NCBI GenBank assembly: GCA_010015655.1
Contig: ML976662.1
Span: 804,818-868,817, forward strand
Direction: 5' to 3'
Length of the DNA stretch: 64,000 nt
Origin: Bimuria novae-zelandiae CBS 107.79
Lineage: Eukaryota > Ascomycota > Dothideomycetes > Pleosporales > Didymosphaeriaceae
Shown here: in pieces, positions 21,831 to 33,336 of the stretch
How the letters are laid out: each line of letters opens with the position of its first letter
Numbering within the stretch: position 1 is the first letter of the stretch
Translations under genes and position numbers: made by a program
The notes under the pieces: generated by a model
The model's input: only the letters and a program-made list of their open reading frames with translations
What the model was told of the DNA's origin: nothing
Databases searched by the model: none

Positions 21831-23147
21831 TTTCCAAACGAACTAGGTGTGATGGCTTGGAATGGCAGAGAAATCTTAGCAATCTGTAGGATATTTTTGC
21901 TTCTTGCTTTCGCACACTTAGCGGTGAATGCTCACCACTTGTCTATACGAAGAAACATCACTCCTCCAGGAATCAAGGTCATTCAGCTTTGCGAGAAGCT
22001 TTCCTCCTTCTCTTGGCGGATGCGGCTGAAGTTTGTCATCTGTTGTCCTGCAGTGAGCATAGAAGAAATCGACTCATATTGACAACGGACTCATCATACA
22101 ATGCTGGCGCCAGCTGGGATTCCAATGGAGTACACTTAGAATTTCTGGCGATGTAAGGGCCTTCACGCGACTGAGGGCGAGCAGGATAGTGTTCGTTTTC
22201 GGCTTTAGTAAGCCTTGCGCATACAAGCCAAGTCTGGGCGCAATGTACAAACAGTTTCTCGAGCAAAGAATTTACCGTTTGACGCACTCCAACCCTTCGT
22301 AGCTTACAAATAGGCTTGGAAGATGCGAATCATGTCGAATCCGTAGGGTTGTTGATAGCGAAGTGTGTAGGTGTTCCAAAAATAGACATACCCTTACAAG
22401 ACTCATGCGACACATGGCCGAACAAGACATTCCTTTCTCTCATGTAAATGACGCGTATTGCAATGTTATAGAGAAGAAAATAGCTGTAACTTATGCGTAC
22501 GGATTCCGCCAGTAAAAGTGGCTCGACACACGCTAATCGTGAGGTCGTGCGCGTCCTCGGCGGACATGCGTTCGAGAAAATTAACGAAAAGACTGAATAC
22601 GAGAGTGGTATTAGACGGGCAATGCGAACGTAAAAGTGGAGGGAACCACCATGAGCGATTTGTGGTGGAAGAGTTCAGTGACTGCACCGAAACCCGCTAG
22701 TCCGCATTAGGCTTAACCTCTTTCCTCGTCAAAGCAAGGTTCGTCGATTTTTCCAACCCACTGTAATCTTATCAAAGGAGTAAACACTTAGAGGGTGGCG
22801 TCAGAAGCACTTGAAAGCGGCTTTAGGGACATAAATAGACTGAAAAATGTATACGGCTTCCAGGGAGAAAATACAACACTGTGAAAGACTGCACGGTTTG
22901 TTGCGGCTATCCCACTTCTGGATGTGCGGCACCGTCCCGCTATCGGCTTACTACTCTAAGTACACCCGCAGGCAGGGTAACATCAACCTTTCCACGAACA
23001 CCAACGTTCCATTGTGCATCTGCTACCACTTTAAAGCCGCAACAGAACTTTAACATTGAGGGCAGACCTAAAAGTCGCTCTTCACCAACCACTGCTCTAC
23101 GCCACCATCGACGCTGTACGAAAGATCTTTTCGAAAACAGAGCCAAC
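21831..23147. other. Intergenic region and leader of the D-threonine aldolase-like gene
   Basis: Divergent promoter space between the minus-strand secreted protein gene and the plus-strand enzyme gene. Short frames (for example 22458-22700 and its complement) have no coding character. The enzyme frame is open back to 22881, but the upstream 89 codons look like leader sequence. Confidence 0.5.
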
Positions 23148-24257
23148 ATGGTCGACCGTGCTCCAAAGGTGGGAGACCATATCTCCACTCTCGACACGCC
23201 TTCAATGATCGTGGACTTGGACGTGATGGAGGCAAACATTGCGAAGCTCTTCAAGCAACTGCTTCCTACCGGTGTGAACATCCGCCCGCACTCCAAGACC
23301 ACCAAGTCGGCCATTCTGGCCCAAAAACTCGTCGATGCTGGAGCCAAGGGCGGATGCGTTGCAAAACTCAGCGAGGCCGAGGTCATGTGTGAGAAGGGCT
23401 TTACGGACCTGCTCATCACTTGCGAGATCATCGGTGCGCCCAAGGTTCAGCGTTTAGTCGAACTGTTCCGAAAATACAAGAGCATCAGAATTGTCGTAGA
23501 CAGCGAGGTGGGAGCCAAAGCGATCAATGATGCACTGGAGGAGAGCGGTATCGAAAAGCCGATCACGACACTGATCGACCTAGATGTGGGCTTGCACCGA
23601 ACAGGCGTACAGCCAGGAGAGCCGGCTCTGGCGCTCGCGAAGGTTGTGGCAGATTGCAAGCACCTCAGATTGATTGGCGTGCAAGGGTACGAGGGACATC
23701 TGCAGCATGTGCACGGGCGCGAGGAAAGAAAGCAGCAGTGTCTGGAGTCGATGGCCATCCTCACTCAGACAGCCGAAGCTTTGCGCGAAGCCGGGCACAA
23801 CATCGAGGTCGTGACCACGGGTGGAACAGGTACTGCAGAATTTTGCGTCACAGTCCCGGGCGTCACAGAGGTCCAGCCGGGATCTTTCCTCTTCATGGAC
23901 ACCGACTACCGCAACGCTGTCGGCTCGTTTTACTCTCATAGCCTTTTCATCCTGTCGACCATTCTCAGCAAACAGGGGCCTAAGATCATCACCATAGATG
24001 CTGGGCTCAAATCTTTGACGACGGATAGTGGATTTGCAGAGTGCAAGACGCTGGGATACACGTACGGGGTATTGGGCGACGAACACGGTTCCTTGAGCTG
24101 GGAGGATGATGCTTTGGAGTTAAAAATTGGTGACAGGGTTGAGATGGTCCCTAGCCATATCGATCCCACTATCAACCTTCACGACGTCTATTATGCACAT
24201 CGGAAGGGAGTCATCGAAGAGATCTGGCCAGTGGATACAAGAGGGAAGGTGCAGTAA
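23148..24257 (+). CDS. D-threonine aldolase-like PLP enzyme (alanine racemase fold)
   Basis: 369 residues from the ATG in GCCAACATGG (23148), a good fungal start context; the family's usual length is about 370-430. An N-terminal alanine-racemase-type barrel carries the PLP lysine in RPHSKTTKS (Lys50). A Gly-rich phosphate-binding stretch, TTGGTGT, follows near residue 225. The C-terminal domain ends with the metal site in VPSHIDPTINLHD. Its His337-x-Asp339 pattern matches D-threonine aldolases; D-serine dehydratases of the same fold use His-x-Cys. The likely reaction is D-threonine (and related D-beta-hydroxy amino acids) to glycine plus aldehyde with PLP and a divalent metal; substrate range cannot be read from sequence. 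The frame stays open for 89 codons upstream to 22881, but that part is compositionally odd, so I take the inner ATG. No intron. It converges with the minus-strand gene ending at 24472. Confidence 0.88.
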   Translation: MVDRAPKVGDHISTLDTPSMIVDLDVMEANIAKLFKQLLPTGVNIRPHSKTTKSAILAQKLVDAGAKGGCVAKLSEAEVMCEKGFTDLLITCEIIGAPKVQRLVELFRKYKSIRIVVDSEVGAKAINDALEESGIEKPITTLIDLDVGLHRTGVQPGEPALALAKVVADCKHLRLIGVQGYEGHLQHVHGREERKQQCLESMAILTQTAEALREAGHNIEVVTTGGTGTAEFCVTVPGVTEVQPGSFLFMDTDYRNAVGSFYSHSLFILSTILSKQGPKIITIDAGLKSLTTDSGFAECKTLGYTYGVLGDEHGSLSWEDDALELKIGDRVEMVPSHIDPTINLHDVYYAHRKGVIEEIWPVDTRGKVQ

Positions 24258-24471
24258 TGCTCTAAAGAAGGTTTACCAGATTTGCGTAGGGGTGAAGAAC
24301 GTATGGAAAGTCGTCCGGTATCCATTGTGACATCAATGTCATTGATTTGGTGAGAGGGATGTCCTGTACCTCCATGGTCCGTCACGATCTTTGAAAGCCG
24401 TATGTACAACCCATTTAAACGATACCAAAACAGGAGGTCAAGTTGCAATCGAAAATCGCACCAGATATTGC

Positions 24472-25637
24472 TCACAGAATGTCCAACAAGTTGTTCCTCA
24501 GATCTTTGGCAGACAAGTGAGCAAGCGGATCCTTCCCAGTGAAAGCTGCTGCCGCCCTCTCAGCTCTCGTAAACTTCGTGATGTCGTACTGCTGCCCTCC
24601 AAGCTTCTTATTTACATGACGGTCTGTGGCGTAGTTCTTCATGCGTTCCTTCCAACCCCAAGGGTCATTGTCCGTCCCTTTGATTGTTGGCGCCTCGCAC
24701 CAAGTATCCTCAGGTTCACTGGATCCTGGTTCTCGAAACAAAGCCATCGTAAGCGCATCATAGTTCGGTGCGCCGTTGAGCTCCTCAAGAAGGAAATTGG
24801 TACGAGAAATGCCCCGGAACACGTCAAGCCCCGCCTCCTTGAAGTAATTGACTGCCTCCGGACGCCATGCCATACAGCTTCCCTCAAGGCCATACTGTGG
24901 CAGATCCAGAGCAAACTCTAGTAAGTAGGTGATAACGAGCCCAAGATCTTTGTACTTCGAGTCGGGCCTCAATTCACCTGCGCGCTGGATGGCTTCTAAG
25001 ACAGTAAGGAGCGCCCGGCCGATCATACTAGTGAGCTCGCAAACATGATCCCCGTCTTCATTGTCTGGTGCGACTGGTCAGTTTGTGTGGCTTGTAATGC
25101 ATTGCGACTAGCATACTTATGAACATCGATAGATCTTCAGTGTCATCCAAAGATCAAGGCAACTTATTGCCGACCACATCGCATCAATCCTCTCAACTGG
25201 GTCGCGTTTCCTGAGCCCTTGATTGAATTCAACCAGCTAAAAGTTCAGCTTACAGCGCAATGCGATTTGTTTGATAGTGCTTACGATATTTGTGACCAGC
25301 TCCTGCAATCCCCACCCGTGCCAGTCCGTGTACAAAACCATGCCGAAGTTATCCGGATCACAAATCCTGTCTTCCTTCTCAACAGGTCATACCTGTCCCA
25401 CGCTCCTGACATGATCACCCATTTGTGTTCTGGAAACTCGGCGGCCGGCTTGCTGAATATGCCTTTCTCCTTTCCCGTCTTGAAATCCGGCTTGTACACT
25501 TGCTCCCAAAGGTCGGATCTGCTCAAGCGGTCTGTTTCGCGTTGACGGTTTTCAAGTTTGCAGTCAAAGAACGGACGATGGAAGCACATATATTCGGTCG
25601 GTGGGATGTCGGGCTTCTTTGCCCTCTGTACAATCAT
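24472..25637 (-). CDS. Conserved-looking hypothetical protein, multi-exon, possible frameshift
   Basis: Minus-strand frames join into one protein. An N-terminal piece starts at ATG 25637 (MIVQRAKKPDIPP) and runs to WDRYDLLRRKT near 25.39 kb. Next, one base out of register, comes CDPDNFGMVLYTDWHGWGLQ. A clean 48 nt intron follows (25284-25237, GTAAGC...TTTTAG, with a CTGAAC branch), and then LVEFNQGLRKRDPVERIDAM. A last exon (about 25050-24472) reads IGRALLTVLEAIQRAGEL to KDLRNNLLDIL. The joint between the last two parts (around 25.06-25.14 kb) is unresolved. I recognise no domain; the product is soluble and rich in charged and aromatic residues. The one-base shift near 25.38 kb is either a real lesion, an error, or an unusually short intron of 26 nt. 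Coding character is good on both sides. Confidence 0.55.
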
Positions 25638-25639
25638 TA

Positions 25640-26790
25640 GACGACGTCTCGAAATGGAGAGTTATTGATGACATCATTTTTGGATTAGCGCGCCTTGGAG
25701 AAACGCGATTAGCACACGTGGCCCCGTGGCCACAGCTAACAACCCCAGGAAGCCACCACCGGAGTCTATAACGCGCTTGTTGATCGATATTGGACTTTTA
25801 AGAAGCAACATCGACAATGTACTGGATGAGACACTGGGTTGTTGGGCGGTCTTCCATAGGTAATACGCGTCTGTCGAGCACCACATGCACCTCTGATCTT
25901 CGGGCTCAGAATGCGGGAACAGTCTCATTGTCAAGTCGCAAGGGTCCAGTAAACCAAAGGGAACTAGAGGTTTTGGAAAACTCTTTTGTATGCAACATTC
26001 CCCGAGGTAGATTTTTATAGTCTTGACTGCCTGGAGGTAATTTCCTCTACAGTATTTAAAGAAAGGCACGTTATGTCAGAAACTTCCTCGCAGAGTGGAT
26101 CATTCCGCAGTCTAAGATTCTTTTCTCCTTCGAATTCTATCTATTGCAATCGAAGCCACAGCTTCACCCAGCTACGCTATTTCCAAATGGAGTGTGTGAC
26201 GAGGCATGGCCCCAGGGCGCTGGGAGTCATGTGCGCTGTGTGCATATTTTCCTCCCATCATAGCTGAAGATACTTTAATAAGCTTGCTATGAATTCCGAG
26301 AAGCGATATCGATATCGAAGAAAGAATTAGATTCGGGCACGCATCACATAATGTGGCTTAGCCGCTCGCTTTAGGGTGCAATGGTTATATTTGGAAGCAC
26401 TGGTTTCATCGAAGGAAGAGCATGTGGATTCGAATTTTACGCTACTTGCGTGCTAGCCGGCGCCTGCCCACCTATCGTAATACCGATGCTAAATTGAGGC
26501 TGTTATGAAATCTTGAGACCGTTGCTTCAACTCATTCACGTACTGGAAACAGAACTATCTGTATTCACCAAGCCAAGCCAAGCCAAGCCTAGATCAAGAT
26601 CGATCTAACATGGTCGCTGAGCCTCGATCGTGTCGCGTGGTGCTGCCTTCCAAGGTTGCCGTGTTCAACCTGCCAAAAGCCCTTCCGTGGCCTGTGACGT
26701 CATACTACCTCTCCAACGATAAAAGCCACCCATCCGCACCTCTAACCACCCCGTCCCGTACTTCACGAAGAAATGCAGCATCGATCCACA
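25640..26790. other. Intergenic, contains a 5-bp tandem repeat
   Basis: A minus-strand frame at 25674-26069 has mixed composition and is not convincing as an exon. At 26568-26589 a CCAAG unit is repeated four times in tandem, about 300 bp upstream of the next gene. Otherwise I see no feature. Confidence 0.45.
26568..26589. repeat. Tandem CCAAG microsatellite (about 4 units)
   Basis: CCAAGCCAAGCCAAGCCAAG with a trailing CC, in the upstream region of the small glycine-rich protein gene. Function unknown; it could bind a CCAAG-recognising factor or be a neutral microsatellite. Confidence 0.8.
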
Positions 26791-26800
26791 TATAAATAAT
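26791..26800 (+). promoter_or_regulatory. TATA box of the small glycine-rich protein gene
   Basis: TATAAATAAT lies 71 bp upstream of the start codon at 26871, followed by a C/T/A-rich leader with CACC words. This is a well placed core promoter for a strongly expressed fungal gene. Confidence 0.5.
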
Positions 26801-26870
26801 ACTAGCGATTTTTTGTCACCATCATCAAAACCTTTTACCACCGAACCAAGACCATCAGCAAATCTCTACC

Positions 26871-27134
26871 ATGCCTATCGGACAGCAGGAATCAGGCATC
26901 AGCTCGGGGGTCAAGTTCGTTACTTCGACAGTCGGCAACACTGTTGGAGGTGTTACGAATACAGTTGGGGGCGTAGTTGGTGCGCTCGGGAGGGGCCTCG
27001 GCGAGACGCTGGAGGGCGCTACTGGCAGTGCGGGGAGACCTGTTGCGAAGGGCATTGTGGATGCGACGACCAGCGTTGAGGACGGTGCGAACAAGATTGC
27101 GGGCGGCGTCAAGCGGGCTGGAGAGGGAAAATGA
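26871..27134 (+). CDS. Small Gly/Val/Thr-rich LEA-like protein
   Basis: A single-exon frame of 87 residues (MPIGQQESGISSGVKFVTST onward) with no cysteine and no signal peptide. A repeating V-GN/NT-V-GG-V pattern (residues about 18-45) makes an amphipathic segment similar in style to short LEA-like or hydrophilin-like fungal stress proteins, which coat membranes or proteins during desiccation. That role is an inference from composition. The ATG context CTACCATGCC is good, and a TATAAATA box and pyrimidine-rich leader precede it. The alternative frames over the same bases (26813, 26977, and 26855-27175 minus) are shadows. Confidence 0.72.
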   Translation: MPIGQQESGISSGVKFVTSTVGNTVGGVTNTVGGVVGALGRGLGETLEGATGSAGRPVAKGIVDATTSVEDGANKIAGGVKRAGEGK

Positions 27135-28864
27135 AGAGGAATCGAGCGAAGACGATGACGCGAGACTGACTGCATGGAAATGAAAGCGCGCGGGAAGATA
27201 TGACCACAGAAGACAACAAGACTGCGGTCTCTCGGCGGTGGACGCCCTACGACATTGATACCAGATTGCGACCAGGGCAGTTTACGACATTAGGAAAGAG
27301 TATTGAGTCTAATTGTGTTACTCCAGCACTTACAAAGCTTAACTTTTGGATAATCGGTGGTACCTCGTCATGTGTTCCCTATGTCCTAAGTGAACGGGCT
27401 TGATTGAGTCCTAAACTACGTTCTCAATTTCGAGAAGTAGGTATTCTAGTTACAGAGATTCTAGAATACAATGGTGGGGGATCGCGTTATCTTGACAGCT
27501 CCTATAAGAGTATTACGTCCACCTCATCCCTCAGCCTCGTGTCGGCCGGACTGCAATAGCAGCGGGGAACCTTTGTATGTATGTCTTGACTCGGATCTTG
27601 CATTCCAATCTCGATCGGTACCATAGGTATGTAGTCTGAGACGTTACTGTTCACTTAAGGAAATGCCATGTTAATCCATCGAAAAGAAGTGCTGCAAATG
27701 ATCGTGGGCCTTAAGTTCTGATCATTTGAATTGTTCCCACAGCGTCCCCACTGAAACATCTTTACGTCATTTTTGCTTCAACACATCCGCATCTTCACAT
27801 TCCTGGACCCAGCTGACGTGTACCAAATACCCCAGGTCGCCCCGGCCGTTTCGTTGAGGTTACCGCGGAGGCGGGTGGCTGGAAGCGTAAGTGTTGCCAC
27901 AGTCCCACCATCCTAAAATCCACTAGCGTACGAGCTACTGCACATCAGCTGCGAGTCTTGGACGTTGAGCTCACCTATCACCACCACTTCCAGCAAAGCA
28001 CACTGGGCCCGCGCGCTATCTAGCCAATTAGGCAAAATGCACTACCATATTAAACGGCAGATCTATTAGGTGAACGCGCATTGCGAGGCCGTGTGTCCGT
28101 CGGGGCATCTATGGGTGGATGCTGGTCGATTTTGAACGGAAAGTGGTTTCAGTGAACACCCGGAGGAGGAGAGTCTGGCACGAGCGGTCGTTCCCTACCC
28201 GACAGGCAGATTGATAGCTGATTGTACCAAGCTTCGATTGCCCACGTTCGTTCTTCTCAGCATGCCAGAACGCCATAGAGCTACAAACGTCTTTACGCAG
28301 TCTCGGCATGGGCTTGTATGTGGGTAAGTGCGAGCTAGAAAGAGCCAGGATCTTCAACTCAGGAGGGGTAATCGCGCGTCCCAGCCGTGAGATGCACGAG
28401 GTGGTGGGGATGTAGGCTGGTTACCCAATGATCCGCTCAGCATCCTGCATTATTAGCCACAGCACCAGCCTTCTTTATGCAATTGAATTCACAAGAGCCA
28501 ACATATTTTATTGGCGCGTACTGAGGAGTGGAGGGAGGATTGGTCTTCGCCCAAGCGTTCGTCCATCGCCGCCTACGTCTCGATCATGTCGTCGAAACCA
28601 GCCACTTGTGAGGTATACAGCTGTCCCTCCGCACTTCGGTGTCTCTTTACACTCGTTGTTGTGGTTTCTTGTCCAATTGCACTCCTCAGACTGATACCTC
28701 GTTTCTTAGTCTACGCTTTCGTTACTTATACGTACCGTTAGTACATAAGTGCGCAGAGATCTCTCGGTACTCGAACCATCAGCAAAGATATAACGTCGAA
28801 AAGAGTGTTGAGGCAATCGTCGTTTTGATTGAGAAGCTACTCTATAGAGCTATATACTGTGGAT
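27135..28864. other. Intergenic region without a supported gene
   Basis: Several 60-100 codon frames on both strands (27200-27403, 28109-28357 minus, 28428-28741) overlap, and none has a motif or splice logic. Nothing else recognised. Confidence 0.45.
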
Positions 28865-28879
28865 CACGTGGATCACGTG
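28865..28879. promoter_or_regulatory. Two CACGTG palindromes upstream of the PIR gene
   Basis: CACGTG at 28865-28870 and again at 28874-28879, inside the doubled word GGATCACGT, about 60 bp before the ancestral start of the PIR-type gene. CACGTG is the classical binding site of fungal bHLH regulators; binding here is not shown. Confidence 0.45.
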
Positions 28880-28934
28880 CACGGGCCGCACGTACGCGGG
28901 TGGCCCAAGCTTCTATACTGAACCGTCACAAAAG

Positions 28935-29834
28935 ATAAAGTCCTTCGTTGCTCTAGCCCTCGCGGCTTCTACTGTTGCGCTTTCCTAACAGTCTTCTGGA
29001 TTGGATTGCGCAGACTCCCGCGATGGTAGCTTTGCGATCTCGGTTGTCAATGTCACCGATTCTTCCAGCAAACGCAGCGTTGAACGACGCCAGCTTTCTG
29101 GAATCCTCACCCTCACTTTGGAGGATGGTGTATTGAAAGATCAAGCTGGTCGTGGCGGTTACATTGCGGCAAACCATCAGTAAGGCAGCAAACTCTTCCA
29201 TCAGCATACGAACTAACATGTCCGCCAGATTCCAGTTCGACCAACCTATTCAGGCTGGTGCTTTAGAGAGATCTGGGTTCTCCATCTGTGACAATAGAAC
29301 ATTAGCTCTGGGTGGCTCCGCTATCTGGTATCAGTGCTATTCTGGCGGCTTCTACAACCTGTATGACGAATCTCGCGGAGGGCAGTGTAACCCGGTCTAC
29401 ATATATACTGTATCAAACAGTGGAGGCTCCAGTGCGACTGGCGCCGTCACTCAAGCCACTAATAGACAGCCCGCCGCTTCGACGCAGGTTACTGCTCCAG
29501 TCAGCCAAATTAGTAACGGCCAACCTCAAGCTCCTACGTCCCAAGCTCCAGTGGTCTCACAAATCAGTGACGGCCATCCCCAGGCCCCCACATCCCAAGC
29601 TCCAATGGTCACGCAGATAGGTGACGGGCAACCCCAGACTCCTACGTCTCAAGCGCCACAAGTCGTGACACAGATCAGTGATGGACAACCCCAGGCTCCC
29701 GTAGCCACTGGCAACTACACGACGCCCAATGCTACGGCATCTACCCCGTCCAGTTCCCCGGCGCTGCCTCCACTCCCATGGCCGCGGTTTGTGCTTTCGC
29801 CGCCGGCCTACTGGCCATGGTTGCCATGCTATAA
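28935..29834 (+). pseudogene. PIR-type cell-wall protein with GPI-like tail, disabled by point mutations and a frameshift
   Basis: The protein begins with a signal-peptide-like KSFVALALAASTVAL whose start codon is ATA (28935-28937) instead of ATG. At codon 18 a TAA (28986-28988) precedes QSSGLDC; CAA to TAA and ATG to ATA are both RIP-type transitions. Next is a PIR domain: LDCADSRDGSFAI, GILTLTLEDGVLKDQAGRGG and YIAANHQ, then a 49 nt intron (29180-29228, GTAAGG...CTAAC...CAG), then FQFDQPIQAGA and a C-x(n)-C region. Four or so PIR repeats follow (QISNGQPQ, QISDGHPQ, QIGDGQPQ, QISDGQPQ), the motif that esterifies these proteins to beta-1,3-glucan in yeasts. The main frame ends at 29841 without an anchor, but shifting by one base near 29.74-29.76 kb gives GAASTPMAAVCAFAAGLLAM ending at 29834, a textbook GPI attachment tail. 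A functional ancestor was therefore secreted and wall- or membrane-anchored. Confidence 0.75.
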
Positions 29835-29841
29835 TCTTTGA

Positions 29842-31208
29842 TTTTTTCCGAGAAGCCAAGTATTCTTGAGCATTGCTCTCCTTTTACATCATCACACATG
29901 GAAGAGATGGATATCCACGATCTGACGCATATACGACTCATTTGGCGTATCTAGTGGCATCTTTCAAGCAGCATCTTTGATTTTGGGTCATATCACCATG
30001 GGTAATGGCACGAAGTGGAGGAAGCATGTACATAGCTACAAGTACTAATTTAATCTTACGAATGATACTTCCGGCAAACCCTCTCAAGAACTCGTGAGGC
30101 GACTGTAAATGCTGGATGGCTTGAGGATCTGTGATAATGCTTCGAAGGTTTACTCAATGAATGGTCCTGCTCTGGTTTTGTCAATGTTTGGTGGTTCCTC
30201 GGTTACGTCAATGTATGGTGGTTTCTCGGTTACGTCAATGGGTGTTTCGTGTGAAGGCAATTCACGCAGGTTCACGCATCTTTCAACCCGCCATTAATTC
30301 CAAGGCTGCGTCATACGAAATGTCACGATCTACTTCGGCAGGTCTCCTCGTGTTTCGGAATCATCGCGGGTATTCAACCGTTCGTTTCTTCCGAGTACAC
30401 CGCCACAGCTGCACCATGTGCAGCCCGAAGAGGGAGCGCTACGTGGAATCAATAGTGAAAAGCGGGATACTGGAGCTAGTCAGACGTAGCTTTCTGACCG
30501 TTCATGAGCCGGTCCCACTGCAACGGGTGGGGCTCGACTTTAGCTCAAGATTATTGTCCCTCACACAGTCGGGAACAGTAAGCACGGCGATCCATGGCAG
30601 TTATACAGCAACCGCTAACGCGCAGAATAATCCACGGAAGTGGCAGCCAAGAAGGGCACAATGGGGACCGCAGACCCGTAGACCCACCTTGTACACGAGC
30701 AGGCCTGAGGACCAGACCCGTGAGAGAGGTGCGAGCGAAGAAAGACGTGGCGGGGTATCCCGGAGTTATTGATCTAGGAGACTCTGATTCGTAGCACGCA
30801 CGGCACCGTGAGGAAACCTTGATCATGTACATGTTAGACTGTCGCGTCGACCGTTCAGGACGCCCTCCGCACATTTTTACCAATAGTAGATACCACGCAA
30901 ACGCCACCCGTGGACCAGAGTGCATCACCTGACACAGTCCCGACCGGAGCAAGAGAAGCTGCGAGGACGCTGCCGATTTGCTATTTTGGTCGAAAGGTAG
31001 AGCCTTATAGTCGCGTGGACAGCTTGTGGTTGGTCGAGCACCTCGGGAGGAAGTCGCGACGGCAACCTGCTGATTCACAGGAGGTCCACTTCCCCAAAAA
31101 TGCATCCCTTCCCCGCGGCTGACGGTCTGTCCAGAGCTCTCTCCAGACAAACTCCCCACCCTTTCCGACAGCTGATCCGATCGCAGTGAAGACCAGGCCA
31201 CATACAAA
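29842..31208. other. Region of overlapping frames without a supported gene
   Basis: Frames of 130-218 codons occur on both strands (30161-30772 plus, 30551-31207 minus), overlapping each other, with Ser/Arg/Pro-rich composition and no motif. A short tandem repeat is at 30181-30234. I cannot support a gene here. Confidence 0.4.
30181..30234. repeat. 27-bp tandem repeat, two copies
   Basis: Two adjacent 27 bp units beginning TCAATGT(T/A)TGGTGG and ending TCGGTTACG differ at two positions; a third TCAATG start follows. The unit length is a multiple of three but no gene is evident. Confidence 0.75.
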
Positions 31209-33336
31209 ATGGCAGAAGGAGACGGAACGCCGCTCTACCATGAACTACCAGAGGGCTTCGAGATCCTCGTTGACGCGAGCGGGACCGCGACCGACGAGTC
31301 AATCTCGAATGATGTCCTTATGGAGGTAGAATATGACACCATAATGTTCTCTACCAGAGGTGTGGATTTCGAATCACACAGCGTGCGTTGTTCAGCGTAC
31401 CTAGTATCGTGCTTTTGCTAGTTCCTTAACCAGCCGGTACCCTACCGGGTACTAACAACAACTCAATACGACATCGTCCTCCACAACGGCCTCTTCGGTA
31501 ACGGTGCCTTATACGAAAGTGCCTCCCCTCCCACGACAGTGCCTTCCACGACGGTAACTTCTACGATGGCGTCCTCTACCACAACGCAACGCCTGTTCCG
31601 GCGAGGAGACTCGAGCAGGACTTCTTCGTCTTTGGCGAATACGATATTGCGGACACAGCCTCTGAACTCGGTGACGGGGTTGCTTCAGCCCAGTACGACG
31701 TAGTGCTAGAATGGTCAAAGGAGCCTTCCGGTGATGTACTGGCGAAGGCACTTCTGAACCCAAAGAAGTACGGACGTCCAGACGTAGACTCACTGGACCG
31801 CGCGACGTTACCAAGCCATATCTGGACATCCTGGACGGATATGAGGTGCGAGGTTTTCGTCTTAGTTCGACGCGCTTGTCGAAGAGCTGGGGGAGATCCA
31901 AGAAAGAGTTGCATTCGGACCAGCATCACGTACACGTGCTGAAGCCAGTACGTCACTCGAGAGCTGTTCAAGGCTGTTACTGACACACCAAAAGACAGTG
32001 CTGTCATACGCGTCGAGCGTGCCCTTCCTCGGTGTAATCTCGATAGGAAAATACGCCCCGAACGAGCAGATCGAAGGACGGGAAGACTATCTGAAGTTCT
32101 GGTTTGAGAAGGTGGGACGGCCGCAAAGTGACGGCCATCCAGGAATACCACCAACGGACGAGCATTCTCCCACCACCGATATCAACTTCGGTATCAAGGA
32201 CCCCGCAGCTTACCAGCGGAGGAGCGAGCTCATTCCGCGATCCGACGAAGATTTTGCCAAGCGGATATTCCCGTTGTTCCAGCCAAACGGACACTACCAC
32301 AAAAGCACACGCACGCAATCTCACAGAGAACAAGAACGGCGCAGACATCTGCAAGTGGAGCGGGTTTTCGTTGCAATGGCGGCTAGGGAAGCTCGTCGCC
32401 AACGCGTGCATGTTTACAAAAGCGTTGCCAGTCGAGGTGATTGGCACGAGCTGGAAGAGCAGTGACGTCCCCGTCTGGGCTATTATGCTCGAAACAGAAA
32501 CAGTACGCCGCTCGATGGCGACCGTCGTGGTTAAACTGGTCAGCACCAAGGCATGCGTGGACTACTGGATGCGCGACTCGTACACAGAGTGGAGAGGCTC
32601 TCTTGACAACGAAAAGAGCAGGGGGATTCTAGAAGCGTTCGAGAACGAGCCCGTGTCAAGTTTGGAGGACGCATGGCTGCTCAAGCACCCAAAGTCGGTA
32701 CCAGTGCACGTCCCGTACATGCTGAGGGCTTATGCACCGTACCAAGCAAATACAGATCGCGTCGCCTCTATTAGCAACTTCAAGGACCTACACTGCCATT
32801 TCCAACCTGACAGCGCCTGGAGGAAATTTTGCAAATTCGATTACCTCGAAGAGGCCCTGCTGCGAAGTTGTCACGATGTCCGCTTCCACTCCGACTGCGA
32901 CGTACCCACGCGTCCATTCCAGCGTCTACGAGTGGATTTGATCGAGTTCGGAGACAAAGAGCTGCTCTGGGAAACCCAAACAACCCACACCGCGCCCCAT
33001 GCAGACATCCTAATAGCCGAGGAGGTCGAGGACAAAGACGCAGTCATTGGTCTAACGCACCTAACAAAGTCCGAGCGAATTGTCGAGACTTTCATCGAGC
33101 AAGGGTTAGAAGAGGAGTTTCTCCGCCAGTTTATTGCGCCGGTGTATGGTTACCTATCATGTACGTTCAGTCCGCTGTGTGGGCGGGGTTGGCGGGTCAA
33201 CAGTATCTACTGTCTGCCTCACCACAAAGAAGTAGCTCGCAGCTTCTTGACACACTGGCGGGGTAATATATACTACTCTCTAGTTTATCACCAGCCTCTC
33301 AACACGACCAAGAGGAGCACAGAGTGGAGGGGATAG
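31209..33336 (+). pseudogene. Large hypothetical protein gene broken by several frame changes
   Basis: It starts with a good frame at 31209 (MAEGDGTPLYHELPEGFEIL). Coding-like blocks continue in shifting registers: YDIVLHNGLFGNGALYE (about 31.47 kb), FHDGNFYDGVLYHNATPVPA (about 31.55 kb), VVLEWSKEPSGDVLAKALLN (about 31.7 kb), LVEELGEIQERVAFG (about 31.88 kb), SYASSVPFLGVISIGKYAPN (about 32.0 kb) to LFQPNGHYHKS (about 32.3 kb). A long open block from about 32.29 to 33.336 kb follows (MFTKALPVEVIGTSWKSSDV, VTKSERIVETFIEQG-like). At least three register changes do not fit GT-AG introns of normal size. No domain recognised; the repeated (E/Q)YD(I/V) beta-strand-like words may reflect internal repeats. 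Either a decaying gene or one with unusually small introns; I favour decay. Confidence 0.5.

Noticed and set aside
23580..24086. 168-codon minus-strand frame inside the D-threonine aldolase-like gene
   Set aside because: Shadow of a strongly supported enzyme frame.
17000..25637. Secondary-metabolite cluster (P450 plus PLP enzyme)
   Set aside because: No backbone synthase, transporter or regulator is present, the P450 is broken, and the enzymes have no evident shared pathway.
26400..26460. tRNA-like GTGGATTCGAATTTTAC word
   Set aside because: Resembles a T-arm, but no acceptor or anticodon arms could be paired around it.
30551..31207. 218-codon minus-strand frame
   Set aside because: Overlaps other open frames on both strands; Ser/Arg-rich, no motif, no start context.
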